Of a stretch of DNA of 64,000 nt, positions 26,440 to 36,080 are shown piece after piece; the first letter of the stretch is position 1; every line of letters begins with the position of its first letter. The stretch spans positions 1 to 64,000 of the forward strand of contig NZ_JAAKEG010000007.1 in NCBI RefSeq assembly GCF_011039075.1, read 5' to 3'. The translations under genes were made by a program, and so were the position numbers. Under the pieces are notes generated by a model that was not told the DNA's origin, did not search any database, and saw only the letters and a program-made list of their open reading frames with translations. The DNA is from Adlercreutzia sp. ZJ304 (GTDB taxonomy: Bacteria; Actinomycetota; Coriobacteriia; Coriobacteriales; Eggerthellaceae).

Positions 26440-27111
26440 ATGCAGGTACTTTTAGTTGAAGACGACAATGCAATAGTGCATGCACTAACCGATATTCTGT
26501 CCGCTGAAGGTCTGTCTACTGTATCCGAAAGCACTCAATCAGCAGCATTGGCGCAACTTGAATCGCAGCACTTCGACATAGCGCTGCTAGATGTTACGCT
26601 TGCCGAGGGAAACGGCTTTGCAGTATGTGCTGCAGCGCGCAAGACAGCGCCTTCTATGCCTATCATCTTCCTTACAGCATCAGATGATGAATACTCAACC
26701 GTTGCCGGCTTAGACATGGGTGCTGTTGACTACATTTCAAAACCGTTTCGCGCACGCGAACTGGTATCGCGCATCAAAGCAGCACTTCGCCAAGCAAATC
26801 CAGCCGAGCGAATACTTAGTGCAGGCGATATACAACTTGATGCCACATCGGCTCAGGTAATGAAAGCCGGACAGGAACTTTTTCTATCCGCATTAGAATA
26901 TCGACTTCTGCTCTATTTTTTGCAGCACAAAACCCGGCTAATCACGCGCGAAAACCTAAAGGATGCCATTTGGGATAGCGCAGGCGAATACGTATCAGAT
27001 AACGCAATAAACGTATACATAAAGCGCCTGCGCGAAAAAATTGAAACCGACCCAACAGAGCCGCAAATAATAACAACGGTACGCGGCATGGGATATAAAG
27101 TGGGTAAATAA
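26440..27111 (+). CDS. OmpR-family response regulator
   Basis: About 223 residues. Receiver domain: acidic pair D8/D9, phosphate-accepting D51 (in IALLDVTLAEG), T79 and K101 (YISKPF). The C-terminal winged helix has the OmpR ending DNAINVYIKRLREKI, TTVRGMGYKVGK. GAAAGGAAGC precedes the ATG. The stop codon is directly followed by the GTG start of the sensor kinase gene. With the kinase it likely controls the ABC exporter that starts 113 bp after the kinase gene. Confidence 0.96.
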   Translation: MQVLLVEDDNAIVHALTDILSAEGLSTVSESTQSAALAQLESQHFDIALLDVTLAEGNGFAVCAAARKTAPSMPIIFLTASDDEYSTVAGLDMGAVDYISKPFRARELVSRIKAALRQANPAERILSAGDIQLDATSAQVMKAGQELFLSALEYRLLLYFLQHKTRLITRENLKDAIWDSAGEYVSDNAINVYIKRLREKIETDPTEPQIITTVRGMGYKVGK

Positions 27112-28110
27112 GTGGGTTCCTACTCTACACTACTAAAACAAAGCATTGCTCTGGCGATAGTAATAGCGCTAATAACTTGCTTGGCTCCACCTAATGCAAT
27201 GCTTTGGTGTGCAGGAGTAGGCATTGCCGCACTGGCTTTCTTCATAGCAATATCTCTTTGGCGGCACCGACAAATTATGCGTCTCTCAACCAGCATTGAC
27301 GAAATACTGCATAGCGGGCATCGTGTGAAACTTGCTGAATGCCGCGAAGGCGATGTAGCTATCCTATCCAACGAGCTAGAAAAAATGGTAGCGTGCTTAT
27401 CGCGCACAACCGAGCAGTTGCAGCAAGAGAGAAATGCATTAGCCAACTCATTGGCAGACATATCGCATCAAATACGAACACCGCTAACGGCAGTAGAGTT
27501 AATGCTTCCAGATATAGAACGTATAGACAACCCAGAACAGCGCAAACGCGCAGTTCGCGACTTAGAAGAAATGCTAGAGCGTATAGCATGGCTTGTAACC
27601 ACTCTGCTAAAAATTGCGAAAGTGGACGCAGGTTCTATACAGGCACGCACAAGTCATATAAAAGTGGCAGATATTATCAAACGCGCTATAGCTCCACTGG
27701 AAATTTCTTTCGACATTCGAGACATTACCTTAAAAATAGACATCGAAGACAACGCGGCTTTTACAGGGGACGCACTTTGGACAGCCGAAGCTATAGAAAA
27801 CATCCTGAAAAACTGCATGGAACACACACCGGCAGGTGGCGAAGTTCGCATTCAAGCATCTGAAAACACGCTGGCAACTACTATAACCATAAGCGATTCG
27901 GGATGCGGAATAGCACCTGAAGACCTACCGCATATATTTGAGCGTTTCTATCGCGGCGAGAGCGATTCGATTTCTTCCTCAGAAGGCTTCGGCATAGGAC
28001 TGGCCTTGGCTCGAGCCCTAATATCTGTCCAAGGCGGCATGCTACGAGCCGACAATTCACCCGAAGGCGGCGCACTTTTCCAAATAGCTTTTCCAAAATT
28101 GATAGTGTAG
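27112..28110 (+). CDS. Short sensor histidine kinase with two membrane helices
   Basis: About 332 residues, GTG start directly after the regulator's stop. Two N-terminal helices (about 8-26 and 30-50) with hardly any outside loop, then HAMP-like linker. H-box ADISHQIRTPLTAVEL with H119, N-box ILKNCMEHTPAGGEV, G-boxes DSGCGIAPEDLPHIFERFYR and GFGIGLALARALI. The near-absence of an external domain is the intramembrane-sensing layout, in which the neighbouring ABC permease often does the sensing. That fits the exporter next door, though it has not been shown for this exact family. Confidence 0.95.
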   Translation: MGSYSTLLKQSIALAIVIALITCLAPPNAMLWCAGVGIAALAFFIAISLWRHRQIMRLSTSIDEILHSGHRVKLAECREGDVAILSNELEKMVACLSRTTEQLQQERNALANSLADISHQIRTPLTAVELMLPDIERIDNPEQRKRAVRDLEEMLERIAWLVTTLLKIAKVDAGSIQARTSHIKVADIIKRAIAPLEISFDIRDITLKIDIEDNAAFTGDALWTAEAIENILKNCMEHTPAGGEVRIQASENTLATTITISDSGCGIAPEDLPHIFERFYRGESDSISSSEGFGIGLALARALISVQGGMLRADNSPEGGALFQIAFPKLIV

Positions 28111-28223
28111 CCCCAGCGACTACACGACTAAATAACTATTTTGTAATTTATAAGTCATTTAAGCGCAAGATACGCGACGCATAATTTTCTACAAGCCAAA
28201 AACGCAGTAGAAAGGCAGATAAA

Positions 28224-28907
28224 ATGGATATATTAACTGTCGATCATCTAACGAAAACATACGGAGAAAATGAAGCCGCAACACACGCGCTAAATGACGT
28301 TAGCTTTTCAGTGGCAGAAGGCGAATTTGTCGCCATAGTGGGCTCTTCGGGGTCGGGCAAATCTACCCTGTTGCATTTAATTGGAGGCGTAGACAGACCA
28401 ACATCGGGAAACGTATCTGTAAACGGCATAGATGTTTACAGTTCAACCGACGAGCAGCTAGCCGTATTTCGTCGCCGGGAAGTTGGGCTGGTTTATCAAT
28501 TTTACAACTTGGTTCCAGTGTTAAATGTAGTTGAAAATATGACATTACCTGTAGCTTTAGATGGGCGCGCAGTAAACGTGCAGCGCCTTAGCGTATTGCT
28601 AAGCAAGCTAGGGCTGCGCGGACGCGAGGGGCACTTGCCCAGCCAACTATCGGGCGGACAACAACAGCGCGTAGCAATAGGTCGTGCCCTCATGAATGCG
28701 CCGTCAATTGTGCTGGCTGATGAACCTACGGGCAATCTAGACACGAAAAACAGCCGCGAAATTATGCAGCTACTTCGCGATTCAAACAAAGAAATGGGTC
28801 AAACGATGCTGGTTATTACCCACGACGAAGAAATAGCTCTTAGCGCCGATCGGATAATAGCCATAGAAGATGGACGCATAGTGCGCGACGAGAGGATACG
28901 TCGATGA
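28224..28907 (+). CDS. ABC transporter ATPase (LolD/MacB type)
   Basis: About 227 residues. Walker [10 protein letters not shown] (40-48), Q-loop [16 protein letters not shown], signature LSGGQQQR, Walker [12 protein letters not shown], and H-loop VITHDEE. It provides energy for the FtsX-type permease encoded next, whose ATG overlaps its stop by 4 nt. AAAGGC is before the ATG. The gap of 113 bp from the kinase gene may hold its own promoter, a likely target of the response regulator. Confidence 0.96.
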   Translation: MDILTVDHLTKTYGENEAATHALNDVSFSVAEGEFVAIVGSSGSGKSTLLHLIGGVDRPTSGNVSVNGIDVYSSTDEQLAVFRRREVGLVYQFYNLVPVLNVVENMTLPVALDGRAVNVQRLSVLLSKLGLRGREGHLPSQLSGGQQQRVAIGRALMNAPSIVLADEPTGNLDTKNSREIMQLLRDSNKEMGQTMLVITHDEEIALSADRIIAIEDGRIVRDERIRR

Positions 28908-31816
28908 ACGCCATGGGCAGATTCACGCTTAAATCGCTGCGCGCAAACAAGGTTCGCACCGCAGTAACAGTAGCAGGCGTAGCTCTCGCGGCTGCACTTC
29001 TAATAGCCGTACTAACTTCGCTTACCACACTGAACGACTATCTTTATCACGCCGAAGAAGCTACGTCGGGCAACTGGATGGCGATGTCAAAACTAGACGA
29101 TACAGATAATCCCACACAACAGCTAAACGAAGCTAAGGAAGCGGGCAAAATTGACGATTACGCCGTGTTGCAAGATGTAGGCTTCGGACAACTTAGCAAC
29201 AAGCAACGCAATGTATTTGGATACTATTTCCCCATCGTTAACATTTCAGAAAATGCAGACACGCTGTGCGGTATACATGTGGCGGAAGGTCGCATGCCAG
29301 AAAATGAAAATGAAATTATCGTTATAGATACATGGAAAAAGCGCGAAGGTATAAAAATTGGCGATACGCTTGAAATGCCTGTTGGTCAGCGCATGGCAGT
29401 ACTGGCAGACAACGCAAGCACATCCACCGCAGAACAGCCTAACAAAAGCGATGCAAACAGCAATAGTGCCAATATAAAAGAAGGCGATATTTTAGATTCC
29501 TCAATAGAATACCTAGACGCAAGCAAAGATGGCGGCACCTTCAACGAAACACTTACCAACATACAAGAGCGCAAATTTAGTGTTGTAGGTTTTTGTGACT
29601 ATATTCCATACTCTCTATACTCTATATCTTACGACATCGGCATAGCGGCTTTCACCGCAAACGACCCAAATGCCAACGGCGCGGCTTTTGGCTATATAAC
29701 AATGAGCGGAATGTCGAACACAGGGCAGATTGAACAGCGCGCCGAAGAAGTTTTTTCAAACTCGCAAGACATAACGCTGCATTCCAGCATGTTGCGTTAC
29801 ATGTGGATACGCGGAGATGGCGCAATCTGGAACACCTTCTTCGGCATAGTCGCCGTACTTGCATCCGTTATTATCGTGGCATGCGTTTCGCTTATCTATA
29901 ACGCGTTTGCAATTTCTGTTGCAGAACGCATGGGACAGTTTGGTTTGCTTTCTTCTATAGGGGCATCACGTAAACAGCTGCGCCGCTCCGTTATGTTAGA
30001 AGCGCTTTTAGTGGCTATTGTAGGCATACCACTTGGCTTACTAATTGGCATAGGAGGATGCGCGGTTACATTCGCTGCGCTAGAGCCTTATCTTATTGTT
30101 GCAATTGGCGGCAAAGTGCCTTATGTCATATCTGTATCACCATGGGCTGTAGTTTTAGCTGCCTGCCTTACATTTGCAACAGTAATACTGTCGGTATTTA
30201 TACCCACTTGGCGCGTTGGGCGCGTAAGCGCCATAGATGCACTACACAGCACAAATGAAAGACGTGTATCAAAACGCGGACGCAAAAAATCAGCAAAGCG
30301 CACCGATCTTGGCAGTTTATGGAAAAAGCGCAGAATTACAAGCCGTATATTCGGAATAGGCGGCACGCTGGCACATATCAACAATAAGCGCGGAACATCT
30401 AAAGGTAAAACTGCAGCGATATCTCTTGCTTTGGCAATAGTATTATTAATGACGGCAGGATCGCTGAATACCTTTATAGGCTATCTAGTTAAAGCAGCCG
30501 ATGAAACCGTCAAATACGATGTAGGAATAGGCGCACAGCTCGAACCAGATGCAAGTCTAGATATAAATTCACAAATTCAAATATACGAAGACGCATACAA
30601 TTCAATGTGCCAAGATGCCAACGCGCAGCCTCAAGGTTGGTTGCTAAGCAACTTAATACCTATCGTGTTTCCTGAAAACTTAGCAGGCGACAGCTTCCGC
30701 AATACAAACGACAGCTCAGCCTCTACACCCACAAATGGAGGAAAACTAGCAGATGGTTCATATGGCGCACTTGTCTATCTTATGTATATCGACGACAACA
30801 CCTTTAACGCATTTGCTGAAAAAATAGGAGCTAGCCACGCCGAATTCTATAACCCAGACCATCCAAAAGCCATTGCCACAAAAAGCATATACGACAACAA
30901 TGGCACCACTTACCAGCTAAACGAGATATTCAAGCAATCTGGAAATGTGCAGGTTATAACTGGCGGCGACTATAAAGGCACACCCGTTTCAGGATTTGGA
31001 AGCGAATATTCCACTAACACCGAAACTGGCGAAGCAGCTTTTACCTTTGTGCCAAGCATTAAAGGCGAAAACGACACTACCACAACTGTACCGATGGATG
31101 ACGTGAAGGTTCAAACAGAATCGCTAGACATTGCATATCTGGCAGATGAAATGCCCGACATTGTCGGCATGACAGGAACACCCCGTTTAATAGTTCCTAT
31201 GTCGCTTGCACAAACGCATTCGTTCGGCACCACTTCTCCATCGTTTTCCGCAGCGTTTAACGCAAAAGACAACAAACATGAAGAATTGGCTGAATCGCTT
31301 ACAAATATAGCTAAAAACCAACTTAATTCAGCATCCGGCGAAAAGCTAGCTTGGTTTACGGTTAACGACTACCTGATTCAGCAAGACAATGCGCACATGA
31401 TGGCTACAATAGTAAATGTATTCTGCCTGTTATTCACCAGCATACTTACACTTATTGCTGTAGCAAACGTTTTCAACACCGTAACAAACAGCTTAATATT
31501 GCGCAGGCGCGAATTTGCAGTCATGCGCTCTATCGGGCTATCCGACAAACAATTCCGCACAATGATAATGAACGAATGTGTAAGCTTCGGTGTAAAGGGG
31601 CTAATTCCCGGCATGTTGTTATCCGCTGTTGTGTCGTATTTGCTGTTCAGCATGGTTACACAATCTATGTCAGGGCTTGCATTTAACTTCCCGTGGACAT
31701 ACGCCGCCATAGCCATTGCAATAACAACCCTAGCTATGGGCGTATCTGCTGCATTTGGAATGCATCGCTGCAAAGCCAACAATGTAGTTGAAGCACTGAG
31801 AATGGATAATATCTGA
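28904..31816 (+). CDS. FtsX-like ABC transporter permease, two FtsX domains
   Basis: About 970 residues. The first membrane helix (residues 14-38, VRTAVTVAGVALAAALLIAV) is followed by a large external domain. FtsX domain 1 (about 310-450) contains VEIGLSSIGASRKQL-like segments (FGLLSSIGASRKQLRRSVM). A helix near 500-530 starts a second external domain of about 290 residues, and FtsX domain 2 ends the protein with VFNTVTNSLILRRREF and AVMRSIGLSDKQF. Probably exports, or confers resistance to, an envelope-active peptide, together with the ATPase and two-component system (inference from context). Terminator-like hairpin at 31835-31874. Confidence 0.93.
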   Translation: MNAMGRFTLKSLRANKVRTAVTVAGVALAAALLIAVLTSLTTLNDYLYHAEEATSGNWMAMSKLDDTDNPTQQLNEAKEAGKIDDYAVLQDVGFGQLSNKQRNVFGYYFPIVNISENADTLCGIHVAEGRMPENENEIIVIDTWKKREGIKIGDTLEMPVGQRMAVLADNASTSTAEQPNKSDANSNSANIKEGDILDSSIEYLDASKDGGTFNETLTNIQERKFSVVGFCDYIPYSLYSISYDIGIAAFTANDPNANGAAFGYITMSGMSNTGQIEQRAEEVFSNSQDITLHSSMLRYMWIRGDGAIWNTFFGIVAVLASVIIVACVSLIYNAFAISVAERMGQFGLLSSIGASRKQLRRSVMLEALLVAIVGIPLGLLIGIGGCAVTFAALEPYLIVAIGGKVPYVISVSPWAVVLAACLTFATVILSVFIPTWRVGRVSAIDALHSTNERRVSKRGRKKSAKRTDLGSLWKKRRITSRIFGIGGTLAHINNKRGTSKGKTAAISLALAIVLLMTAGSLNTFIGYLVKAADETVKYDVGIGAQLEPDASLDINSQIQIYEDAYNSMCQDANAQPQGWLLSNLIPIVFPENLAGDSFRNTNDSSASTPTNGGKLADGSYGALVYLMYIDDNTFNAFAEKIGASHAEFYNPDHPKAIATKSIYDNNGTTYQLNEIFKQSGNVQVITGGDYKGTPVSGFGSEYSTNTETGEAAFTFVPSIKGENDTTTTVPMDDVKVQTESLDIAYLADEMPDIVGMTGTPRLIVPMSLAQTHSFGTTSPSFSAAFNAKDNKHEELAESLTNIAKNQLNSASGEKLAWFTVNDYLIQQDNAHMMATIVNVFCLLFTSILTLIAVANVFNTVTNSLILRRREFAVMRSIGLSDKQFRTMIMNECVSFGVKGLIPGMLLSAVVSYLLFSMVTQSMSGLAFNFPWTYAAIAIAITTLAMGVSAAFGMHRCKANNVVEALRMDNI

Positions 31817-31834
31817 TTGCGCCAATAGCGAAGC

Positions 31835-31874
31835 AAGGTATGCGGCGCTATATCTAAAAGCTGCCGCATACCTT
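31835..31874 (+). terminator. Hairpin after the ABC permease gene
   Basis: AAGGTATGCGGC (31835-31846) pairs perfectly with GCCGCATACCTT (31863-31874), a 12-bp stem with a 16-nt loop, beginning 18 nt after the stop. An AU-rich ATATATAG follows. Confidence 0.65.
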
Positions 31875-31887
31875 ATATATAGCTGCC

Positions 31888-31926
31888 CCTTTCGTGGTAC
31901 ACTTCATTTGAAAACGCCACGAAAGG
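31888..31926 (+). promoter_or_regulatory. Inverted repeat at the WYL regulator start
   Basis: CCTTTCGTGG (31888-31897) and CCACGAAAGG (31917-31926) are perfect inverted arms with a 19-bp gap. The right arm contains the AAAGG ribosome site used by the ATG at 31933. As DNA it could be an autoregulatory operator, and as RNA it would hide the ribosome site. Confidence 0.5.
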
Positions 31927-31932
31927 CAGGGC

Positions 31933-32913
31933 ATGACCGCAAACAATAAATCGAAATTGAAGCTGCTTTACATCATGCAAATGCTTCAAAATGAAACTGA
32001 CGAACAACATGGCATTTCTATGGCGCACATTATCGAGAACCTGAATGAACTTGGAATATATGCCGAGCGTAAAAGCGTTTATCGCGACATAAATGTACTT
32101 CGCGAATTCGGTATGGATATAAAAATTTACAAGCGCAAACCCGTAGAATATGCGATAGCGCAGCGCAGCTTCGAATTACCGGAATTAATGCTGCTAGTAG
32201 ATGCCGTTGAGTCGAGCAAATTTTTAACCGTGCGCCAAAGCCGCGCGCTTACTACAAATATCAAACTTCTAGCCAGCAATTCGCAACGTAAGCAACTAGA
32301 TCGGCAGATACACGTAGCCGGACGCATTAAGAATAAAAGCGATGGCGTTTTTGAATACATTGACACTATTCACAAAGCACTACGCGATCGCAAAAAGATA
32401 TCGTTTGTGTACTGCAAATATGGAGTAGATGGCAAAAAGCATCCCACACACGATGGCAAGCCGCACATAGTAACGCCAGTTAAGGTTGTATACGCCGATG
32501 GTTTCTACTACCTTACCACGTGGAATGACAAGCACGAAAACTTTACGGAATTCCGCATAGACCGTATGGAGCGCTTAAAAGTGTCGGACGAGCACGCCGC
32601 CAGCAACAACGCCATAAGCAACCATATGTTCGACGAAACCGCACATGAATACTTTGGGCGCTTCGATGGTGAAGGTGTAATAGCCACGTTACACGTGCAG
32701 GGCGATAAGGTGGAAATACTGATGGATCGCTTTGGCGAACATGCGCGTATATCCCCTATAGGCGAAAATGAAGCACAAGCGCTTGTGCGCATTCGAAAAA
32801 GCGAACAGTTCTTTGGATGGATAGCCAGTATGGGTGGTGCGGTTACAATAGACAAACCAAAAAGCCTACTGCAAGAATACAAAGACTATCTAAGAAGACT
32901 TCTAGAAAACTAG
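31933..32913 (+). CDS. WYL-domain transcriptional regulator
   Basis: About 326 residues. Residues 8-65 form a DeoR-like/HTH_11 winged helix (MAHIIENLNELGIYAERKSV, YRDINVLREFGMDI). The WYL domain (about 145-240) contains DRKKISFVYCKYG and the diagnostic GFYYLTTWNDKHENFTEFRI, and the C-terminal WCX-like region ends FFGWIASMGGAVTIDKP. WYL regulators bind nucleic-acid-like or other ligands; the target is not known. An inverted repeat covers its ribosome site. It is convergent with pth. Confidence 0.9.
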   Translation: MTANNKSKLKLLYIMQMLQNETDEQHGISMAHIIENLNELGIYAERKSVYRDINVLREFGMDIKIYKRKPVEYAIAQRSFELPELMLLVDAVESSKFLTVRQSRALTTNIKLLASNSQRKQLDRQIHVAGRIKNKSDGVFEYIDTIHKALRDRKKISFVYCKYGVDGKKHPTHDGKPHIVTPVKVVYADGFYYLTTWNDKHENFTEFRIDRMERLKVSDEHAASNNAISNHMFDETAHEYFGRFDGEGVIATLHVQGDKVEILMDRFGEHARISPIGENEAQALVRIRKSEQFFGWIASMGGAVTIDKPKSLLQEYKDYLRRLLEN

Positions 32914-32922
32914 ACCAAAGAA

Positions 32923-32944
32923 CGGGCAACAAAAACGTTGCCCG
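32923..32944. terminator. Hairpin between convergent WYL and pth genes
   Basis: CGGGCAAC-AAAAAC-GTTGCCCG, an 8-bp stem, 9 nt after the WYL stop and 3 nt before the pth stop. It probably ends both transcripts; U-runs are weak on either side. Confidence 0.6.
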
Positions 32945-32947
32945 CAC

Positions 32948-33505
32948 TTAGTTAAATTTAGATTGAGTATCAGCTAAGCCATGATCGATAAGATAAGGTA
33001 GTGCTTGTGCGCCTAATGCGCATCCTTGCTGAAATTCTATAGCAGCATCCGCCTTAGGACGGCTTAATACCCAATCGATTACAGGCATTCGTCCGGGAGG
33101 TCTACCAATTCCTATACGCACGCGATACCAATCGCGCGTGCATAGTTTTTCCGCAATAGAACGCAAGCCGTTATGCCCTGCCAAACCACCACCAAATTTC
33201 ACCCGAATAGCGCTAGGGGCTATATCTAAATCGTCGTGAACTACTATGAGGTGATCGGGTGCAATACCGTACTTCTTCATTAACTGCGATACAGGTCCAC
33301 CCGATGTGTTCATAAAACTTTGCGGCTTAGCTAATATCAGTTCAAAGCCGGAATATTTTACATGCGCCGTCTCCGAACCGCATTCGTTTTTCCAATAGTT
33401 AGCACCTAATTCCTCTGCCAGCAAATCGATAGTGTCAAATCCTGCATTGTGCCTAGTATGTGCATAATCCGACCCGGGATTGCCAAGCCCCGCCAATAAA
33501 TACAT
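32948..33505 (-). CDS. pth: Peptidyl-tRNA hydrolase
   Basis: Frees peptides from dropped-off peptidyl-tRNA. The start MYLLAGLGNPG is the family's classic N-terminus and gives 185 residues, the usual length. HTRHNAGFDTID carries the catalytic His, and NTSGGPVSQLMKKYG and HDDLDIAPSAIRVKFGGGLAGHNGLRSI are conserved. A longer reading frame to 33592 is rejected because it would overlap prs by 86 bp and has no family residues. The ATG follows the prs stop by 1 nt, so translation is likely coupled. Third gene of glmU-prs-pth. Confidence 0.97.
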   Translation of the reverse strand: MYLLAGLGNPGSDYAHTRHNAGFDTIDLLAEELGANYWKNECGSETAHVKYSGFELILAKPQSFMNTSGGPVSQLMKKYGIAPDHLIVVHDDLDIAPSAIRVKFGGGLAGHNGLRSIAEKLCTRDWYRVRIGIGRPPGRMPVIDWVLSRPKADAAIEFQQGCALGAQALPYLIDHGLADTQSKFN

Positions 33506-33506
33506 A

Positions 33507-34478
33507 TCAGAGTGCAAAATCTGGGTCGAACAAATCTGACACGCTGCCATTTTCGTAAACATTCGATATAGCGCGGGCAAACAGTGGCGCAACGCTAACT
33601 ATCTTTATTTTGCCGCTCTGTTTTTCTAGCGGCACAGGAATAGTGTCGCATGCCACAACTTCCTCAACATCTGCATTTTCTAAACGCTCGTATGCCGGAC
33701 CGCTAAACACGGGATGCGTACAGCAGATATAAACCTGTTCAGCGCCTTTAGATTTCAATGTATCGGCTGCAGCAGCTATAGTGCCACCTGTGTCTATCAT
33801 GTCGTCGTTGATAATACATATCTTGCCTTTAACATCGCCAATTAGGGCAGTTATTTCGGCTTTGTTGTGCCCCGGACGCCCTTTATGCATTATCGCCAAA
33901 TCGGCTTCTAGCATGTCGGAGAGTTTCTTAGCAGCTTTTGCGCGACCAACATCGGGCGAAACTACACATATCTTATCTTGTGGGAAATTCTTTGCCCGGA
34001 AATAATCAGCCAAAATGGGAAGCGCCGTTAAGTGATCTACAGGCATGTCAAAGAAACCCTGTATCTGACCTTGGTGAAGATCGATTGTCATAACACGATT
34101 TACCCCAGCTGTGGTTATCAAATTCGCAACCAATTTCGCAGTAATAGGCTCGCGCGCCGCAGCTTTGCGATCTTGCCGGGCGTACCCATAATGCGTAATT
34201 ACGGCAGTTATTGTGCGCGCCGATGCACGTTTGGCAGCATCCGCCATTATGAGAAGTTCCATCAACGCATCGTTTACGTGTTCTCCTGCAACCGACTGAA
34301 TAAGAAACACATCGGCTCCGCGCACGCTCTCTAAATAGCGAGCGTATATTTCGCCATTTGCGAATTTTTCCAGCTTAACGTTGCCTAAACTAACACCTAA
34401 ATGATTCGCTATTTTCTCGGCTAATTCAGGTGCAACCGACCCCGAAAATAGCGCCATGAATTTCTTCATCTCGGTCAT
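33507..34478 (-). CDS. prs: Ribose-phosphate pyrophosphokinase
   Basis: Makes phosphoribosyl pyrophosphate from ribose 5-phosphate and ATP. About 323 residues. The N-terminal FSGSVAPELAEKIANHLG, QSVAGEHVNDALMELLIM, HYGYARQDRKAAAREPITAK, the metal-binding DLHQGQIQGFFDMPVDHL and the PRPP loop NDDMIDTGGTI are visible. GGAGCTTAC is before the ATG. Located between glmU and pth, a common arrangement. Confidence 0.97.
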   Translation of the reverse strand: MTEMKKFMALFSGSVAPELAEKIANHLGVSLGNVKLEKFANGEIYARYLESVRGADVFLIQSVAGEHVNDALMELLIMADAAKRASARTITAVITHYGYARQDRKAAAREPITAKLVANLITTAGVNRVMTIDLHQGQIQGFFDMPVDHLTALPILADYFRAKNFPQDKICVVSPDVGRAKAAKKLSDMLEADLAIMHKGRPGHNKAEITALIGDVKGKICIINDDMIDTGGTIAAAADTLKSKGAEQVYICCTHPVFSGPAYERLENADVEEVVACDTIPVPLEKQSGKIKIVSVAPLFARAISNVYENGSVSDLFDPDFAL

Positions 34479-34581
34479 GTAAGCTCCTTCGTCTTTTTAG
34501 GCATCTACATAAGCTGCAGCAAAATTATACTTGCTCTGCATAATTGTAACGACACAACAGCAATAAGCTAGAGTGTTTTGT

Positions 34582-35946
34582 CTACTTCTTGGCATGTTTA
34601 CAAGCCCAGTCTTCTATGATGCGCTCACGCGCACGCGCAACAGCTAGTGCTGAATCGGGCACATCTTTTGTTATTACCGAGCCGGCGCCTACAACCACAT
34701 TAGATCCAATATTTACAGGTGCCACCATCATAGTGTCAGATCCTATAAATGAATTATCACCTATGGTTGTGGGATGTTTATGGGCACCGTCGTAATTGCA
34801 AGTTATACTACCGGCTCCTATGTTTACTCCCGAACCCATAACAGTGTCGCCTATATAGGAAAGATGCGGCACTTTAGAAGATGGTCCTATGGTTGACTTC
34901 TTTATTTCCACATGAGTGCCAGCCTTCGCGTTTTCCATAAGGTGAGCACCGGGACGCAAATAAGCGCGCGGACCACACGTAGCACCGTCATCTATACGTG
35001 CCTCTATGGCAACCGTTTCATCTATTACACAGCCGCATCCCACAATCGTATCGGTCAGACGGCAATTGGGACCTATTGTGCAATCTTGCCCTATTTCGGT
35101 ATTGCCCATCAACATTACGCCGGGCAAAAGTTCTACATCAGCGGAAATTTTTACATCCGGACCAATCCACACCATGTCAGGAGCCATCATAGTAACTCCA
35201 TTCTGCATATGAGCGGTGTTGATACGGCGCTGCATAGCGCGCGATGCCTCCGAAAGCTGAACTCTGGAATTTACGCCCATGCATTCTTCGGAATCTTCAG
35301 CCAAAACAGCAATGACGCGCTTACCAGCATTGCGCAATATAGCCAACACATCTGTCAGATAGTACTCACCAGCAGCATTGTCATTCCCAACTTGGTGCAA
35401 AGCATCAAACAGCAATTTGCAATCGAAGCAATAAAAGCCTGAATTGCATTCACATATTGCAGCCTCTTCATCACTTGCATCTTTTTGTTCTACTATGCGC
35501 TCCACTTCGCCAGCAGGCGTTCTAACTATGCGCCCATAGCCAAACGGATTTGACATTTTCATGCTAAGCACCGCACAGGCTGCCTTTTCTTTTTCGCGCG
35601 CAGACACCAACTGCTCTAGCGTACTTGCGCTAATCATGGGGCAATCGCCCGACAGCACCAACACTGACCCATCAAAATCAGCCAAAGCTGCCTGTGCACA
35701 CATAACAGCATCGCCTGTTCCAAGACGCTGCGGCTGCTCTACGGCAATTGTGCCATCCACCAAAGGCTTGACCACATCGCTACCGTGACCAACAATGCTT
35801 ACAATCGGATTTGCCCCAGCACTACGCGCCGCTTCCACAACCCATTGCACAAGTGGTCTTCCCAATATCTCATGCGCAACTTTAGGTTTTTTTGATTTCA
35901 TGCGCGTGCCTTCGCCTGCACAAAGAATAATAGCCGCAGTCTGCAT
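34582..35946 (-). CDS. glmU: Bifunctional UDP-N-acetylglucosamine pyrophosphorylase / glucosamine-1-phosphate N-acetyltransferase
   Basis: Makes UDP-GlcNAc for cell-wall precursors. The N-terminal half carries AAIILCAGEGTRMKSKKPKV and GRPLVQWVVEAA (nucleotidyltransferase); the second half is a left-handed beta-helix (hexapeptide repeats), with AGTHVEIKKSTIG, YIGDTVMGSGVNIGAG and NYDGAHKHPT. The start is the ATG at 35946 with GGGGAGGCGG upstream, giving 454 residues. A TTG-extended frame to 35964 lies over that site. First gene of glmU-prs-pth, 103 bp before prs. Confidence 0.97.
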   Translation of the reverse strand: MQTAAIILCAGEGTRMKSKKPKVAHEILGRPLVQWVVEAARSAGANPIVSIVGHGSDVVKPLVDGTIAVEQPQRLGTGDAVMCAQAALADFDGSVLVLSGDCPMISASTLEQLVSAREKEKAACAVLSMKMSNPFGYGRIVRTPAGEVERIVEQKDASDEEAAICECNSGFYCFDCKLLFDALHQVGNDNAAGEYYLTDVLAILRNAGKRVIAVLAEDSEECMGVNSRVQLSEASRAMQRRINTAHMQNGVTMMAPDMVWIGPDVKISADVELLPGVMLMGNTEIGQDCTIGPNCRLTDTIVGCGCVIDETVAIEARIDDGATCGPRAYLRPGAHLMENAKAGTHVEIKKSTIGPSSKVPHLSYIGDTVMGSGVNIGAGSITCNYDGAHKHPTTIGDNSFIGSDTMMVAPVNIGSNVVVGAGSVITKDVPDSALAVARARERIIEDWACKHAKK

Positions 35947-36080
35947 AAACCGCCTCCCCAGCATGTCGAACCGAATTCAGTAAGAGTGTATATCCTTTTT
36001 GACTGATTATGCGCGAGCATTGGTATACTCGGCACATATAAGTCGCGTGATGCGACACACACGATTAACCGGAGGGAATG

